From contig JAHRWA010000039.1 in NCBI GenBank assembly GCA_019090455.1, positions 392,434-456,433 on the forward strand: DNA of 64,000 bases, written 5' to 3'. The notes under the pieces are model-generated. The model was not told the DNA's origin and did not search any database. It saw only the letters and a program-made list of their open reading frames with translations. The stretch comes from Pseudomonadales bacterium. GTDB lineage: Bacteria > Pseudomonadota > Gammaproteobacteria > Pseudomonadales > DC-out160. Both the position numbers and the translations under genes were made by a program. Positions 56,842-64,000 of the stretch are shown piece after piece. Positions within the stretch are counted from its first letter, which is position 1. Each line of letters opens with the position of its first letter.

Positions 56842-56918
56842 TGGTGGGCCTGGCAGGACTCGAACCTGCAACACCCGGCTTCGAAGGCCGGTACTCTATC
56901 CAGTTGAGCTACAGACCC
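56842..56918 (-). tRNA. tRNA-Arg (anticodon TCG)
   Basis: Reading the minus strand from 56918: acceptor GGGTCTG, pairing with CAGGCCC before discriminator A and encoded CCA (56842-56844). D-arm GCTC...GAGT, anticodon stem CCGGC/GCCGG with loop CTTCGAA (anticodon TCG), and T-arm with GGTTCGAGTCC. The 77-nt length and cloverleaf are regular. Reads CGA arginine codons. Confidence 0.95.
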
Positions 56919-57037
56919 ATTTCTTTTTGTAGCGCTTCATATTGAGGGCGGCATTGTATCAAGGGTTTTGATCAAACTGAAGCCTTTTGCATTGAACATC
57001 TTAGCTTTAATGCCATCCAATGGCAGCAATCTTTAAT

Positions 57038-57751
57038 CTACAGGGTTGGCCACGGCAATATGCTAGGGTTTTGTTCTTTTTTCAAACAATCAAGTAAAAG
57101 GTCGTTAAGGAATAGCTGGCCGCAAACCGGTTTTTCTCGGTAGCAATACTCTATGCCTTTAGAAACAAAAGCCAATTGGTAGGCATGCAAATAAGTCCGA
57201 TCCCACTGTTTCGCTTCTTCCGCTGGAGAGTAATAAAGAGGATCGCCCACTATAGGCGCTCCAATGCTACGTAGGGCTACCCGAAGTTGATGGGTTTTAC
57301 CCGTGTTGGGTTTCAGCCAATAGAGTCGGTGGCCCTCGCCGATACTGCGACTAAAGAACTGCGTGATCGCCGGATTGTTTTTCGTTTTCTCTAACTTCCA
57401 TGCACCCCTGCGCGCTTTCGCCATATCGCCTATGATTAGGCCTTGCTTCTTCTTCGGCTTACGGTCCGAGATAGCAATATAGAATTTTTCTACCTGCTTA
57501 TTTTGAAATAATAGTGATAATTCTCGAGCCGCTTCTGGCTTTTTAGCCAACAGCACAAGGCCAGAAGTGACTTTATCCAAGCGATGCACAGGCAAGCAAG
57601 CTTCCACGTTGAATTGAGTTTTGACTCGCTGACACAAGCCAATTTCATTGTATTCACAATGCATACTGATTCCGGGATATTTATGAATAACCCAAAAATC
57701 GGATTGCTCATCTATACATTCAAAACCTTGCGCTTCACTTATGGGTGGCAT
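57038..57751 (-). CDS. RluA-family pseudouridine synthase (TIGR01621 type)
   Basis: 237 residues from the ATG at 57751, with AGAGGTAA upstream; a longer frame reaches 57775. Catalytic HRLDKVTSG with the Asp nucleophile, YIAISDRKPKKKQG, PNTGKTHQLRVALRSIG and GDPLYY. The opening FECIDEQSDFWVIHKYPGISMHCE fits the small TIGR01621 subgroup near RluA. RNA target not known for this subgroup. Located 120 bp beyond the tRNA-Arg gene on the same strand; an RNA-modification context is coincidental or weak. Confidence 0.85.
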   Translation of the reverse strand: MPPISEAQGFECIDEQSDFWVIHKYPGISMHCEYNEIGLCQRVKTQFNVEACLPVHRLDKVTSGLVLLAKKPEAARELSLLFQNKQVEKFYIAISDRKPKKKQGLIIGDMAKARRGAWKLEKTKNNPAITQFFSRSIGEGHRLYWLKPNTGKTHQLRVALRSIGAPIVGDPLYYSPAEEAKQWDRTYLHAYQLAFVSKGIEYCYREKPVCGQLFLNDLLLDCLKKEQNPSILPWPTL

Positions 57752-57919
57752 CTGCCTATTACCTCTAAATAGCAATTAACTGACTTCTGTAAACTCTAAC
57801 CTTTTAAAGCGGCTAACCTCGTAACCCGCCAACCCCACCATATCCGGCGCATGACGGAGCATTTAATCACTTAGCGATATCATGCTAAGATCTCGGGCCT
57901 GGTTTACAAGAATTTAATT

Positions 57920-59554
57920 ATGGATGTTAAAGTCATGAATGCTAAAGTCAATTTCGATATCTTATCACCCATTAGTTTTTTACAACGCTCGGTAACCACT
58001 TATCCGACAAAAACTGCAGTCATCTACGGCGACACCCAATACTCTTACCAAGACTTTGCCAATCGTGTCTACCAACTTGCCAGTGCTTTGCAGGCAAAAG
58101 GAATAGGCAAGGACGATAAGGTCGCGTTTATTTGCCCCAACACACCGGCAATGCTGGAAGCGCATTTTGCTGTACCGCTAATAGGAGCCGCCTTAGTATC
58201 AGTGAATACGCGACTAGCCGCTCCAGAGATTGCTTACATCATAGAACATTCTGAATCGAAAGCCGTCTTTGTAGACACTGAATTTTCCCCTACCGTTGCC
58301 TCGATACAATCACAACTCAATGCCGTGGAGCTCTACGTCAACATCGTTGATGATCCCAGCTTTGAAAAACTAGATGCCCAAGACTATGAAGATTTTCTCA
58401 AAATGGGCTCCAGTGACATCGTGGAGTCGGTGGTAGAAGATGAATACGACACCATCGCCATCAATTATACCAGCGGCACTACGGGCAAACCCAAAGGCGT
58501 GATGTTTCATCATCGAGGGGCTTATTTAAATGCCATAGCAGAAGTGATGGAAGCCGGTGTCACGTCAAAGTCCACCTATCTTTGGACCTTACCTCTCTTT
58601 CACTGCAACGGCTGGTGTTATAGCTGGGGCATCATTGCCGTGGGTGGTACTCACGTTTGCTTACGCGCTGTGGAACCAGAAGTGGTTTTTGATCTAATCA
58701 AGAGTGAAGGCGTAACCCACCTCTGCGGTGCGCCTACCGTGTTGATCGGTTTAAATAGTTTTGCAGAATCCAGTGGTCGCAAATTTGAAAACCCTATCAC
58801 TATCACCACCGCAGGTGCACCACCCGCTCCTGCGATTATTCATAGCATGGAGAATATGGGCGCTCACATCATTCACGTCTATGGACTCACAGAAGTGTTT
58901 GGCCCCTATAGTATTTGCGCCGAACAAGAAGAATGGACCTCACTCCCCACGGACCAAACAGCCAAACTCAAAGCCCGTCAAGGCGTACCCTTTGTCATGG
59001 CGAGCTATATGGATGTAGTTGATCGTGAAACAATGGTACCCGTTCCAAGGGATGGCAAAACCGTCGGTGAAATTGTCATGCGCGGTAACATGGTGATGAC
59101 AGGCTATTATAAAAACCCGAAAGCCACTGAAGAAGCCTTTAAAGGCGGTTGGTTTCACAGCGGTGATCTCGCGGTGATGCACGCCGACAATTACGTCCAA
59201 ATATTGGATCGCGCTAAAGATATTATTATCAGTGGCGGCGAAAATATTTCTACCGTCGAAGTGGAAGCGGTTTTGTACCAACACCCCTGTGTACTAGAAA
59301 CAGCGGTGGTCCCGGTTCCCGATAAAAAATGGGGAGAAGTTCCCAAGGCATTTATAACTTTGAAGCCCGGATTAAAACCGGAAGAACTACCCACTCCAGA
59401 AGATATTATCGCTTTTTGTAAAGACAATATCGCTCGATTCAAAGCCCCGAAATACATTGAGTTTATGGACTTACCGAAGACAGCAACGGGTAAAATCCAA
59501 AAATTTAAGTTAAGAGAAAAAGAATGGGAAGGGCATGAAAAAAGAGTTAACTAA
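57920..59554 (+). CDS. Acyl-CoA synthetase (AMP-forming), DmdB-like
   Basis: 544 residues of the ANL superfamily, activating a carboxylic acid to an acyl-CoA via acyl-AMP. P-loop TSGTTGKPKGVMFHH, LFHCNGWCYSW (typical of the DmdB/AAE group that uses medium-chain or methylmercaptopropionate-type substrates), TAGAPP, YGLTEVFGP, GWFHSGDLAVM, DRAKDIIISGGENIS and the catalytic PKTATGKIQ Lys are all present. Substrate cannot be fixed from sequence; a short or medium-chain acid or 3-methylmercaptopropionate is reasonable. ATG start with a weak ribosome binding site. Confidence 0.88.
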   Translation: MDVKVMNAKVNFDILSPISFLQRSVTTYPTKTAVIYGDTQYSYQDFANRVYQLASALQAKGIGKDDKVAFICPNTPAMLEAHFAVPLIGAALVSVNTRLAAPEIAYIIEHSESKAVFVDTEFSPTVASIQSQLNAVELYVNIVDDPSFEKLDAQDYEDFLKMGSSDIVESVVEDEYDTIAINYTSGTTGKPKGVMFHHRGAYLNAIAEVMEAGVTSKSTYLWTLPLFHCNGWCYSWGIIAVGGTHVCLRAVEPEVVFDLIKSEGVTHLCGAPTVLIGLNSFAESSGRKFENPITITTAGAPPAPAIIHSMENMGAHIIHVYGLTEVFGPYSICAEQEEWTSLPTDQTAKLKARQGVPFVMASYMDVVDRETMVPVPRDGKTVGEIVMRGNMVMTGYYKNPKATEEAFKGGWFHSGDLAVMHADNYVQILDRAKDIIISGGENISTVEVEAVLYQHPCVLETAVVPVPDKKWGEVPKAFITLKPGLKPEELPTPEDIIAFCKDNIARFKAPKYIEFMDLPKTATGKIQKFKLREKEWEGHEKRVN

Positions 59555-59562
59555 AACACATA

Positions 59563-60615
59563 TTAGCGAATACTGACCGAACGCGGTGAAGTCACCGATT
59601 TTTTAGACATTGATGTTTTAGTCATTGATCTTTCGATCACCAACTTTTCAGTTACCAGCGTCGTCACCACAGCGCTTGATAGCCGCTGTGGTACATGCCT
59701 AAGCCATCGCTCTCTAACAAATTCAGCACATCGTCTGGCTTCTACTAAGGGTTCTTGTGTCGTTCTTAACGTATTTCCTACAGCCCAACGCCGATACGGA
59801 ATAACTCTATTCTGCTCAACAAGATTTTTTAGACCATTGGCAATACGTGAATTCTCACGCAGAGGAACATCGATAATTCCCACGGACGAACCCGCAGTCA
59901 ATGCTTCATACACCATAGAAACACTATCCGCACTCACCCAGGATTGGTGCGCTGTGGTTAATTGTTTTGATACCCAATCTGATGGTGTTTCCGTATAAGA
60001 CTGAATTTTTAAATTAGGTAACGATAGTGTTCTTAACTTTTGCAAAAAGCTGTCAGGAGTGCGCCGAGAATTCGTTAAACAATACTGGACCGTTGGCTGC
60101 TGGCGACAAATATTAGCCACCTGCGCACAAACACCTTCATCAGACCAAGCGCTGTGCTTACAAGGCCCCCCAATAAGAAACACGCCGCGAGACACATCAT
60201 GGCGCCGAGAATTTTTCATGCCGTTAAGCACACCTTGGGTTAGATGCAGACTTTCGCGTCCCGCTTTCACGCCATCATGTTCCGGCACTAATGACAAATC
60301 AAACCAACTCAACGGCAAGCTCGGTTTCATCAGTACGATGATTTTACCGCCTCTATTCGCTCGCGCTGATAACATGGGGATATGGGTACGATGACCCGCG
60401 CCGATGATTAAATCCGGCGACGGCAAAGATTGATCGAAACGATAACGTCCGCGCAAGGCCGACATCAAACCAACACCTTTCTTCTCCACGGAGACGGTAT
60501 AAACATCCGTCTCAACTTGATTCGCAAGCTCACCGATCAGTCCTAATGACTGTTGGTCATGGCCAATATTTTCGTCCGTAAAACGCCAAATCGTTATCTT
60601 AGATTGGCTTTCCAT
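59563..60615 (-). CDS. ELM1/DUF1022 (GtrOC1-like) family protein
   Basis: 350 residues. The family, related to the plant mitochondrial fission factor ELM1, is a GT-B-fold glycosyltransferase-like group found in Gram-negative bacteria near envelope genes. Visible: TDENIGHDQQSLGLIGEL, PDLIIGAGHRTHIP, FDLSLVPEHDGV, FLIGGPCKHSAW and SWVSADSVSMVYEALTAGSSVGII. Residues after ~327 are Ser/Thr/Lys/Met-rich and low complexity (TKTSMSKKSVTSPR), not conserved. Likely acts with the glycosyltransferase downstream on the same strand. ATG with AAGGA. Confidence 0.82.
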   Translation of the reverse strand: MESQSKITIWRFTDENIGHDQQSLGLIGELANQVETDVYTVSVEKKGVGLMSALRGRYRFDQSLPSPDLIIGAGHRTHIPMLSARANRGGKIIVLMKPSLPLSWFDLSLVPEHDGVKAGRESLHLTQGVLNGMKNSRRHDVSRGVFLIGGPCKHSAWSDEGVCAQVANICRQQPTVQYCLTNSRRTPDSFLQKLRTLSLPNLKIQSYTETPSDWVSKQLTTAHQSWVSADSVSMVYEALTAGSSVGIIDVPLRENSRIANGLKNLVEQNRVIPYRRWAVGNTLRTTQEPLVEARRCAEFVRERWLRHVPQRLSSAVVTTLVTEKLVIERSMTKTSMSKKSVTSPRSVSIR

Positions 60616-60725
60616 AGCGCAAAATCCTTACTCGGGAGATATCAGTATTATTGGTATTCTCCCTTTGTCCAGTTTATTGCAAGGATTCTATTTATTGCCT
60701 ATGGGATGAGCTATTTGATGAGTTA

Positions 60726-61649
60726 TTAGATGAAAGAGGCGATGCCTTTTCGAGCGCCTTCAAGGTAGGGAGCGAGATGATCCAATGCGGGCGAAAGACA
60801 AATATTGTCGTAACTGCCCTCCGCGTTAATCAGGTTTTTCAAAGGCGGTAGCTTTGACTGGTAGAACACTTCGTCATGTAGCGCCACAGACCACGGCCCG
60901 AACGGCGCAAAATATTTCCAATTAGTCGCACCAAAAATACCAATGGTGGGAGTTTTCAAAACGGCAGATAAATGCATCGGACCCGAATCAGTGGATACCG
61001 TGAGAAAAGCATGGTCTAACAATCCCCTTAACTCACTAATTGAAAGTTCACCCGCTCTATTGTGAGACGATCCCACCAAAACCTTTTTGACTGCCTCGCA
61101 ATACTCTCTTTCGCTGTCTGTACCAGTAATCATAAACGGCAGTTCATATCGGTCCCACAGCGCCTTACTGAATTCTTGCCACTTCTCAAGCGGTAACCTT
61201 TTAGATTCCCACTTCTGGCTCGACCCCGGATGTAAAACGATATAATTCTTTTCACTACGAGAGGATCTGTAGTCGTATAAACCACCCCCCGCTTGATGAA
61301 TCGCCATATCGAGAAATATTTCCGTGGCACAACGGTGAGTCCGACACCGATCAATGGCTCCAGGGTGTATCACTTTTTTACCCGAAAAAAGCCTGATAAC
61401 TTTTGACCGATCGCTCCCTTGCAAATCCAGCAGAACATCCGCTTCACTTCGGCGAATTTGTTTTATCAGCTTAACCACATCACCGAACTTTTTACTTTTT
61501 AGAATAATGAAATCATCCACTTCATCAGCCAACACTTCCTGGCCTAGCGGCGATGTGATCATCAATGGTTTTTGCGGTAGGGATCGAATAGCAGGTATCG
61601 TCATGGCCAGATCACCAAGCGCACTAAACCGCATTGTCGCTATCTTCAT
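60726..61649 (-). CDS. Glycosyltransferase family 9 (heptosyltransferase-like)
   Basis: 307 residues, GT-B fold. N-terminal RFSALGDLAMTIPAIRSL is the conserved GT9 opening with the catalytic Asp of the GDx motif. C-terminal domain HPGSSQKWESKRLPLEKW and STDSGPMHLSAVL match ADP-heptose binding of WaaC/WaaF-type enzymes. Probably adds a sugar to LPS inner core or a related glycan, on the cytoplasmic face. Followed 110 bp on by the ELM1-like gene, with no O-antigen cluster. Which sugar and acceptor is unknown. Confidence 0.85.
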   Translation of the reverse strand: MKIATMRFSALGDLAMTIPAIRSLPQKPLMITSPLGQEVLADEVDDFIILKSKKFGDVVKLIKQIRRSEADVLLDLQGSDRSKVIRLFSGKKVIHPGAIDRCRTHRCATEIFLDMAIHQAGGGLYDYRSSRSEKNYIVLHPGSSQKWESKRLPLEKWQEFSKALWDRYELPFMITGTDSEREYCEAVKKVLVGSSHNRAGELSISELRGLLDHAFLTVSTDSGPMHLSAVLKTPTIGIFGATNWKYFAPFGPWSVALHDEVFYQSKLPPLKNLINAEGSYDNICLSPALDHLAPYLEGARKGIASFI

Positions 61650-61863
61650 ATTCAGTTTCCGTTTGGGTCGGAATGTAGGCTAGGGTGTGGACGGGGGCTA
61701 GTCAAGACAACTCAATCACGGTAGGCTCCCACTGTACGTCAATATCTAATGACTCACACATTTTTAGTGATACGCATGCTATCTGCTGTGATGACACTAC
61801 CTACTATTTACAAACTTTTTGTTGTTAACATACTTTTTATTATTTACAAACAAGGAGACACTC

Positions 61864-62232
61864 ATGTCACGCCATATCTTAGAAGAAGCCAATATTCACG
61901 AAGCCATTCGAGGCAAAGTCAGCAACAACAACAAAAGTGTTGTTGAAGAAGCGCAACGAGCCATCGAAGAAAATGCCGTCGTCGTCATTGGAATGGCTCA
62001 AAACCCCCATTGCAAAAAAGCCTGCAAAGTACTGGATAAAGCTAGCGCATCCTATCATTACTTGGAGCACGGCAGTTATTTAAAAGAATGGCGTAAGCGA
62101 AATGCACTAAAAATGTGGAGCGGATGGCCCACATTTCCCATGGTATTTATCAAAGGCCAATTAATCGGGGGCGCAAGTGAATTACAAACGTTAATCAAAA
62201 GCAAAGAGTACGACCAACTCGTTACTGCATAA
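61864..62232 (+). CDS. Glutaredoxin-like protein with atypical CKKAC site
   Basis: 122 residues from the ATG at 61864 (AAGGAG at 7-8 bp). The fold signature is that of monothiol glutaredoxins: the cis-Pro region WPTFPMVFIKGQLIGGASEL is intact. The active site, normally CGFS in PxCGFS, reads NPHCKKAC (Cys50, Cys54), so the CxxC or CGFS tetrapeptide is replaced. Cys50 aligns with the reactive thiol and a second Cys sits four residues on. Fe-S cluster transfer or glutathione-linked reduction is possible but not assured. Monocistronic. Confidence 0.78.
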   Translation: MSRHILEEANIHEAIRGKVSNNNKSVVEEAQRAIEENAVVVIGMAQNPHCKKACKVLDKASASYHYLEHGSYLKEWRKRNALKMWSGWPTFPMVFIKGQLIGGASELQTLIKSKEYDQLVTA

Positions 62233-62340
62233 TGATCATTCACTTTAGGAACAAGAAACATAGAAAAAGAGACATAAAAAATAAAAACGAAAAGATTCAG
62301 GAGCCATTAACTCTGAGGCAAGCGAATTAAAACAATTGTT

Positions 62341-62378
62341 CAGACACTATCCCATTAGAATTAATCAGGTAGTGTCTG
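62341..62378 (-). terminator. Stem-loop terminator of prfC
   Basis: CAGACACTA (62341-62349) pairs with TAGTGTCTG (62370-62378). On the minus strand the hairpin follows the prfC stop by 10 bp and is succeeded by a T-rich stretch (AACAATTGTTTTAATT). Rho-independent termination is plausible but the U-run is broken. Confidence 0.45.
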
Positions 62379-62387
62379 TTCTCCTAT

Positions 62388-63974
62388 TTAATGCTCACGT
62401 GTCGCACTAAACTCAATATCAGGCCAGCGTTCTTGCATCAGATTCAAATTCACCATTGTCGGCGCGAGATACGTTAAGTGATCACCGCCATCTACAGCCA
62501 ATCCATCGTGGGCTTTTTTCTTAAACTCTTCTAACTTCTTCTCGTCTTGGCAATAAATCCAACGTGCCGTGCTCACATTCACGCTTTCATAAACACATTC
62601 TACTTTGTATTCATCCTTTAACCGATGAGCCACGAGATCAAACTGAAGCACACCTACAGCCCCTAGCACGATGTCATTGTTGCGATTCGGCATAAAGACT
62701 TGCGTCGCACCTTCTTCCGACAACTGCTTCAACCCTTTTAAAAGCTGCTTACTTTTCAGAGGATCTTTCAACCGAACACGCCTAAATAATTCGGGAGCAA
62801 AGTGAGGTATACCCGTAAAGTTAAACTTCTCTCCCTGACTAAACGTATCACCAATTTGTATGGTCCCGTGATTGTGCAAACCAATAATATCCCCAGGCCA
62901 CGCACTTTCAAGATGCTCGCGCTCACCCGCCAAAAACATCAGTGCATCGGCAGCCTTCATATCCTTCCCAATTCGCACATGATGCATCTTCATGCCACGC
63001 TGATATTGACCAGAACAAATACGCATAAACGCAATTCGGTCGCGGTGTTTGGGGTCCATGTTGGCTTGTATTTTAAAAACAAAACCGGAAAACTTTTCTT
63101 CCTGCGGCTCAATGCTACGCTCTTTGGTCTCACGAGACTGCGGCGACGGTGCCCATTCGGTCAAACCATCAAGCATTTGTTTAACCCCAAAATTGCCCAA
63201 TGCGGTACCGCAAAAAACAGGCGACAACTTACCCGCCAGAAACTCGTCTAAATCAAACTCATGAGAAGCACCTTTAACAAGCTCCAACTCTTCTCTTAAG
63301 TCATCCGCCAAATCACCGATGACCTCATCAAGATCTGGATTATCAAGCCCTTTAATAATTCGCTCTTCCTGAATCTGATGTCCTTGCCCCGTGCTATAAA
63401 GATAAGTCTCATCCTTTACTAAGTGATAGACACCCTTAAAATACTTACCCATACCGATAGGCCAAGTGATGGGAGCACACTTTATTTTCAATACATCCTC
63501 AATCTCATCCAATAATTCGATAGGATCACGCGTATCACGATCCAACTTATTAATAAACGAAACGATGGGCGTATCCCGCAACCGACACACATCCATTAAC
63601 TTAATGGTTCTGGTTTCAACACCCTTACTCGCATCAATCACCATCAACGCGGAGTCAACCGCCGTTAAAGTGCGATAGGTATCCTCCGAGAAATCCTCAT
63701 GACCTGGCGTATCCAGTAAATTCACAATGCAGTCATTAAAGGGAAATTGCATCACAGAGGTCGTCACCGAAATCCCCCGCTCTTTTTCCATCTCCATCCA
63801 ATCGGATGTGGCATGACGATCAGAGCCACGACCTTTTACTGTCCCGGCTTTTTGGATTAGGTTGCCGAATAAGAGTAGCTTTTCAGTGATGGTAGTCTTA
63901 CCCGCATCCGGGTGAGAGATGATTGCAAAAGTCCTTCTCTTATTGATTTCATTGACAAAATTACTATCTGACAA
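62388..63974 (-). CDS. prfC: Peptide chain release factor 3
   Basis: 528 residues, the normal size (529 in E. coli). GTPase that removes RF1/RF2 from the ribosome after peptide release. G1 SHPDAGKTT, the switch region [19 protein letters not shown]3 [14 protein letters not shown] and G4 NKLD are present. Domains II and III follow ([41 protein letters not shown]). TTG start with GGAG 8 bp upstream. Complete in the window: 26 bp of upstream sequence remain to the edge. Confidence 0.96.
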   Translation of the reverse strand: MSDSNFVNEINKRRTFAIISHPDAGKTTITEKLLLFGNLIQKAGTVKGRGSDRHATSDWMEMEKERGISVTTSVMQFPFNDCIVNLLDTPGHEDFSEDTYRTLTAVDSALMVIDASKGVETRTIKLMDVCRLRDTPIVSFINKLDRDTRDPIELLDEIEDVLKIKCAPITWPIGMGKYFKGVYHLVKDETYLYSTGQGHQIQEERIIKGLDNPDLDEVIGDLADDLREELELVKGASHEFDLDEFLAGKLSPVFCGTALGNFGVKQMLDGLTEWAPSPQSRETKERSIEPQEEKFSGFVFKIQANMDPKHRDRIAFMRICSGQYQRGMKMHHVRIGKDMKAADALMFLAGEREHLESAWPGDIIGLHNHGTIQIGDTFSQGEKFNFTGIPHFAPELFRRVRLKDPLKSKQLLKGLKQLSEEGATQVFMPNRNNDIVLGAVGVLQFDLVAHRLKDEYKVECVYESVNVSTARWIYCQDEKKLEEFKKKAHDGLAVDGGDHLTYLAPTMVNLNLMQERWPDIEFSATREH

Positions 63975-64000
63975 ACCTTTAACTCCAAATATGTACGCAA

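Noticed and set aside
56842..57751. tRNA-Arg as an integration site for a mobile island
   Set aside because: No integrase, no direct repeat of the tRNA 3' end was seen nearby, and flanking genes are ordinary core genes.

Overview
The window reads as a chromosomal stretch of a moderately AT-rich (low-to-mid 40s % G+C by eye), free-living and probably marine gammaproteobacterium. Supporting this are RdgC, an EfpL/YeiP-type EF-P paralogue with an SPSSRGA loop, a long Prc/Tsp protease, RF3, an RluA and a TIGR01621-type pseudouridine synthase, an ELM1/DUF1022 protein beside a GT9 glycosyltransferase, and a DUF1631-GGDEF-EAL giant protein. I see no prophage, transposase, integrase, CRISPR array or defence island. 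Coding is dense, with short intergenic gaps on both strands.

Layout. 0-9.2 kb: end of a cNMP-binding protein, then a four-gene minus-strand propionyl-CoA to succinyl-CoA module (methylmalonyl-CoA mutase, MeaB GTPase, carboxyltransferase, a very large biotin carboxylase/BCCP), with methylmalonyl-CoA epimerase divergent. 9.2-20.9 kb: rluA, a dimeric-type dUTPase, M18 aminopeptidase, a degenerate GGDEF membrane protein, a PqiA-like protein, a DUF2806-like protein, a PilZ protein behind a consensus CRP/Vfr-type site, prc, rdgC, a PrcB-like lipoprotein and dsbA. 21-32.6 kb, almost all minus strand: a lipoprotein, the PilZ/DUF1631-GGDEF-EAL protein, an ECF sigma factor operon with DUF3106, a DUF4382/DUF5666-like lipoprotein, and a POTRA-less Omp85-type barrel coupled to a metallophosphoesterase. 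32.7-46.5 kb: PreP-like M16 peptidase, lipoproteins, a probable CRP-controlled small RNA locus near 37.1-37.3 kb, an orphan ParA with a 5-bp microsatellite upstream, YkvA, a UbiJ-like SCP2 protein, a palindrome-rich gap, two DUF445 paralogues, OsmC and EfpL.

46.7-55.3 kb is a signalling block: REC-GGDEF, a degenerate membrane GGDEF with an intact I-site, a membrane protein with SUFU-like features, a coiled-coil protein, a response regulator with a C-terminal membrane anchor, a HAMP class III adenylate cyclase, a TPR lipoprotein and a PilZ protein. 55.6-64 kb: a secreted protein, tRNA-Arg(TCG), a second pseudouridine synthase, a DmdB-like acyl-CoA synthetase, two envelope glycosylation-type genes, an atypical glutaredoxin and prfC.

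How it fits together: cyclic nucleotides recur throughout. The window has a cNMP-binding protein, an adenylate cyclase, two CRP-like operators, four GGDEF domains (only one with a canonical active site), one EAL domain and three PilZ-type domains. The best candidates for something undescribed are the 46.7-55.3 kb signalling block with its tail-anchored receiver protein, the intergenic RNA locus with CRP-like site, promoter and terminator, and the 23-bp perfect inverted repeat upstream of the DUF445 genes. All functions are read from sequence features and family knowledge only; no database search was run.
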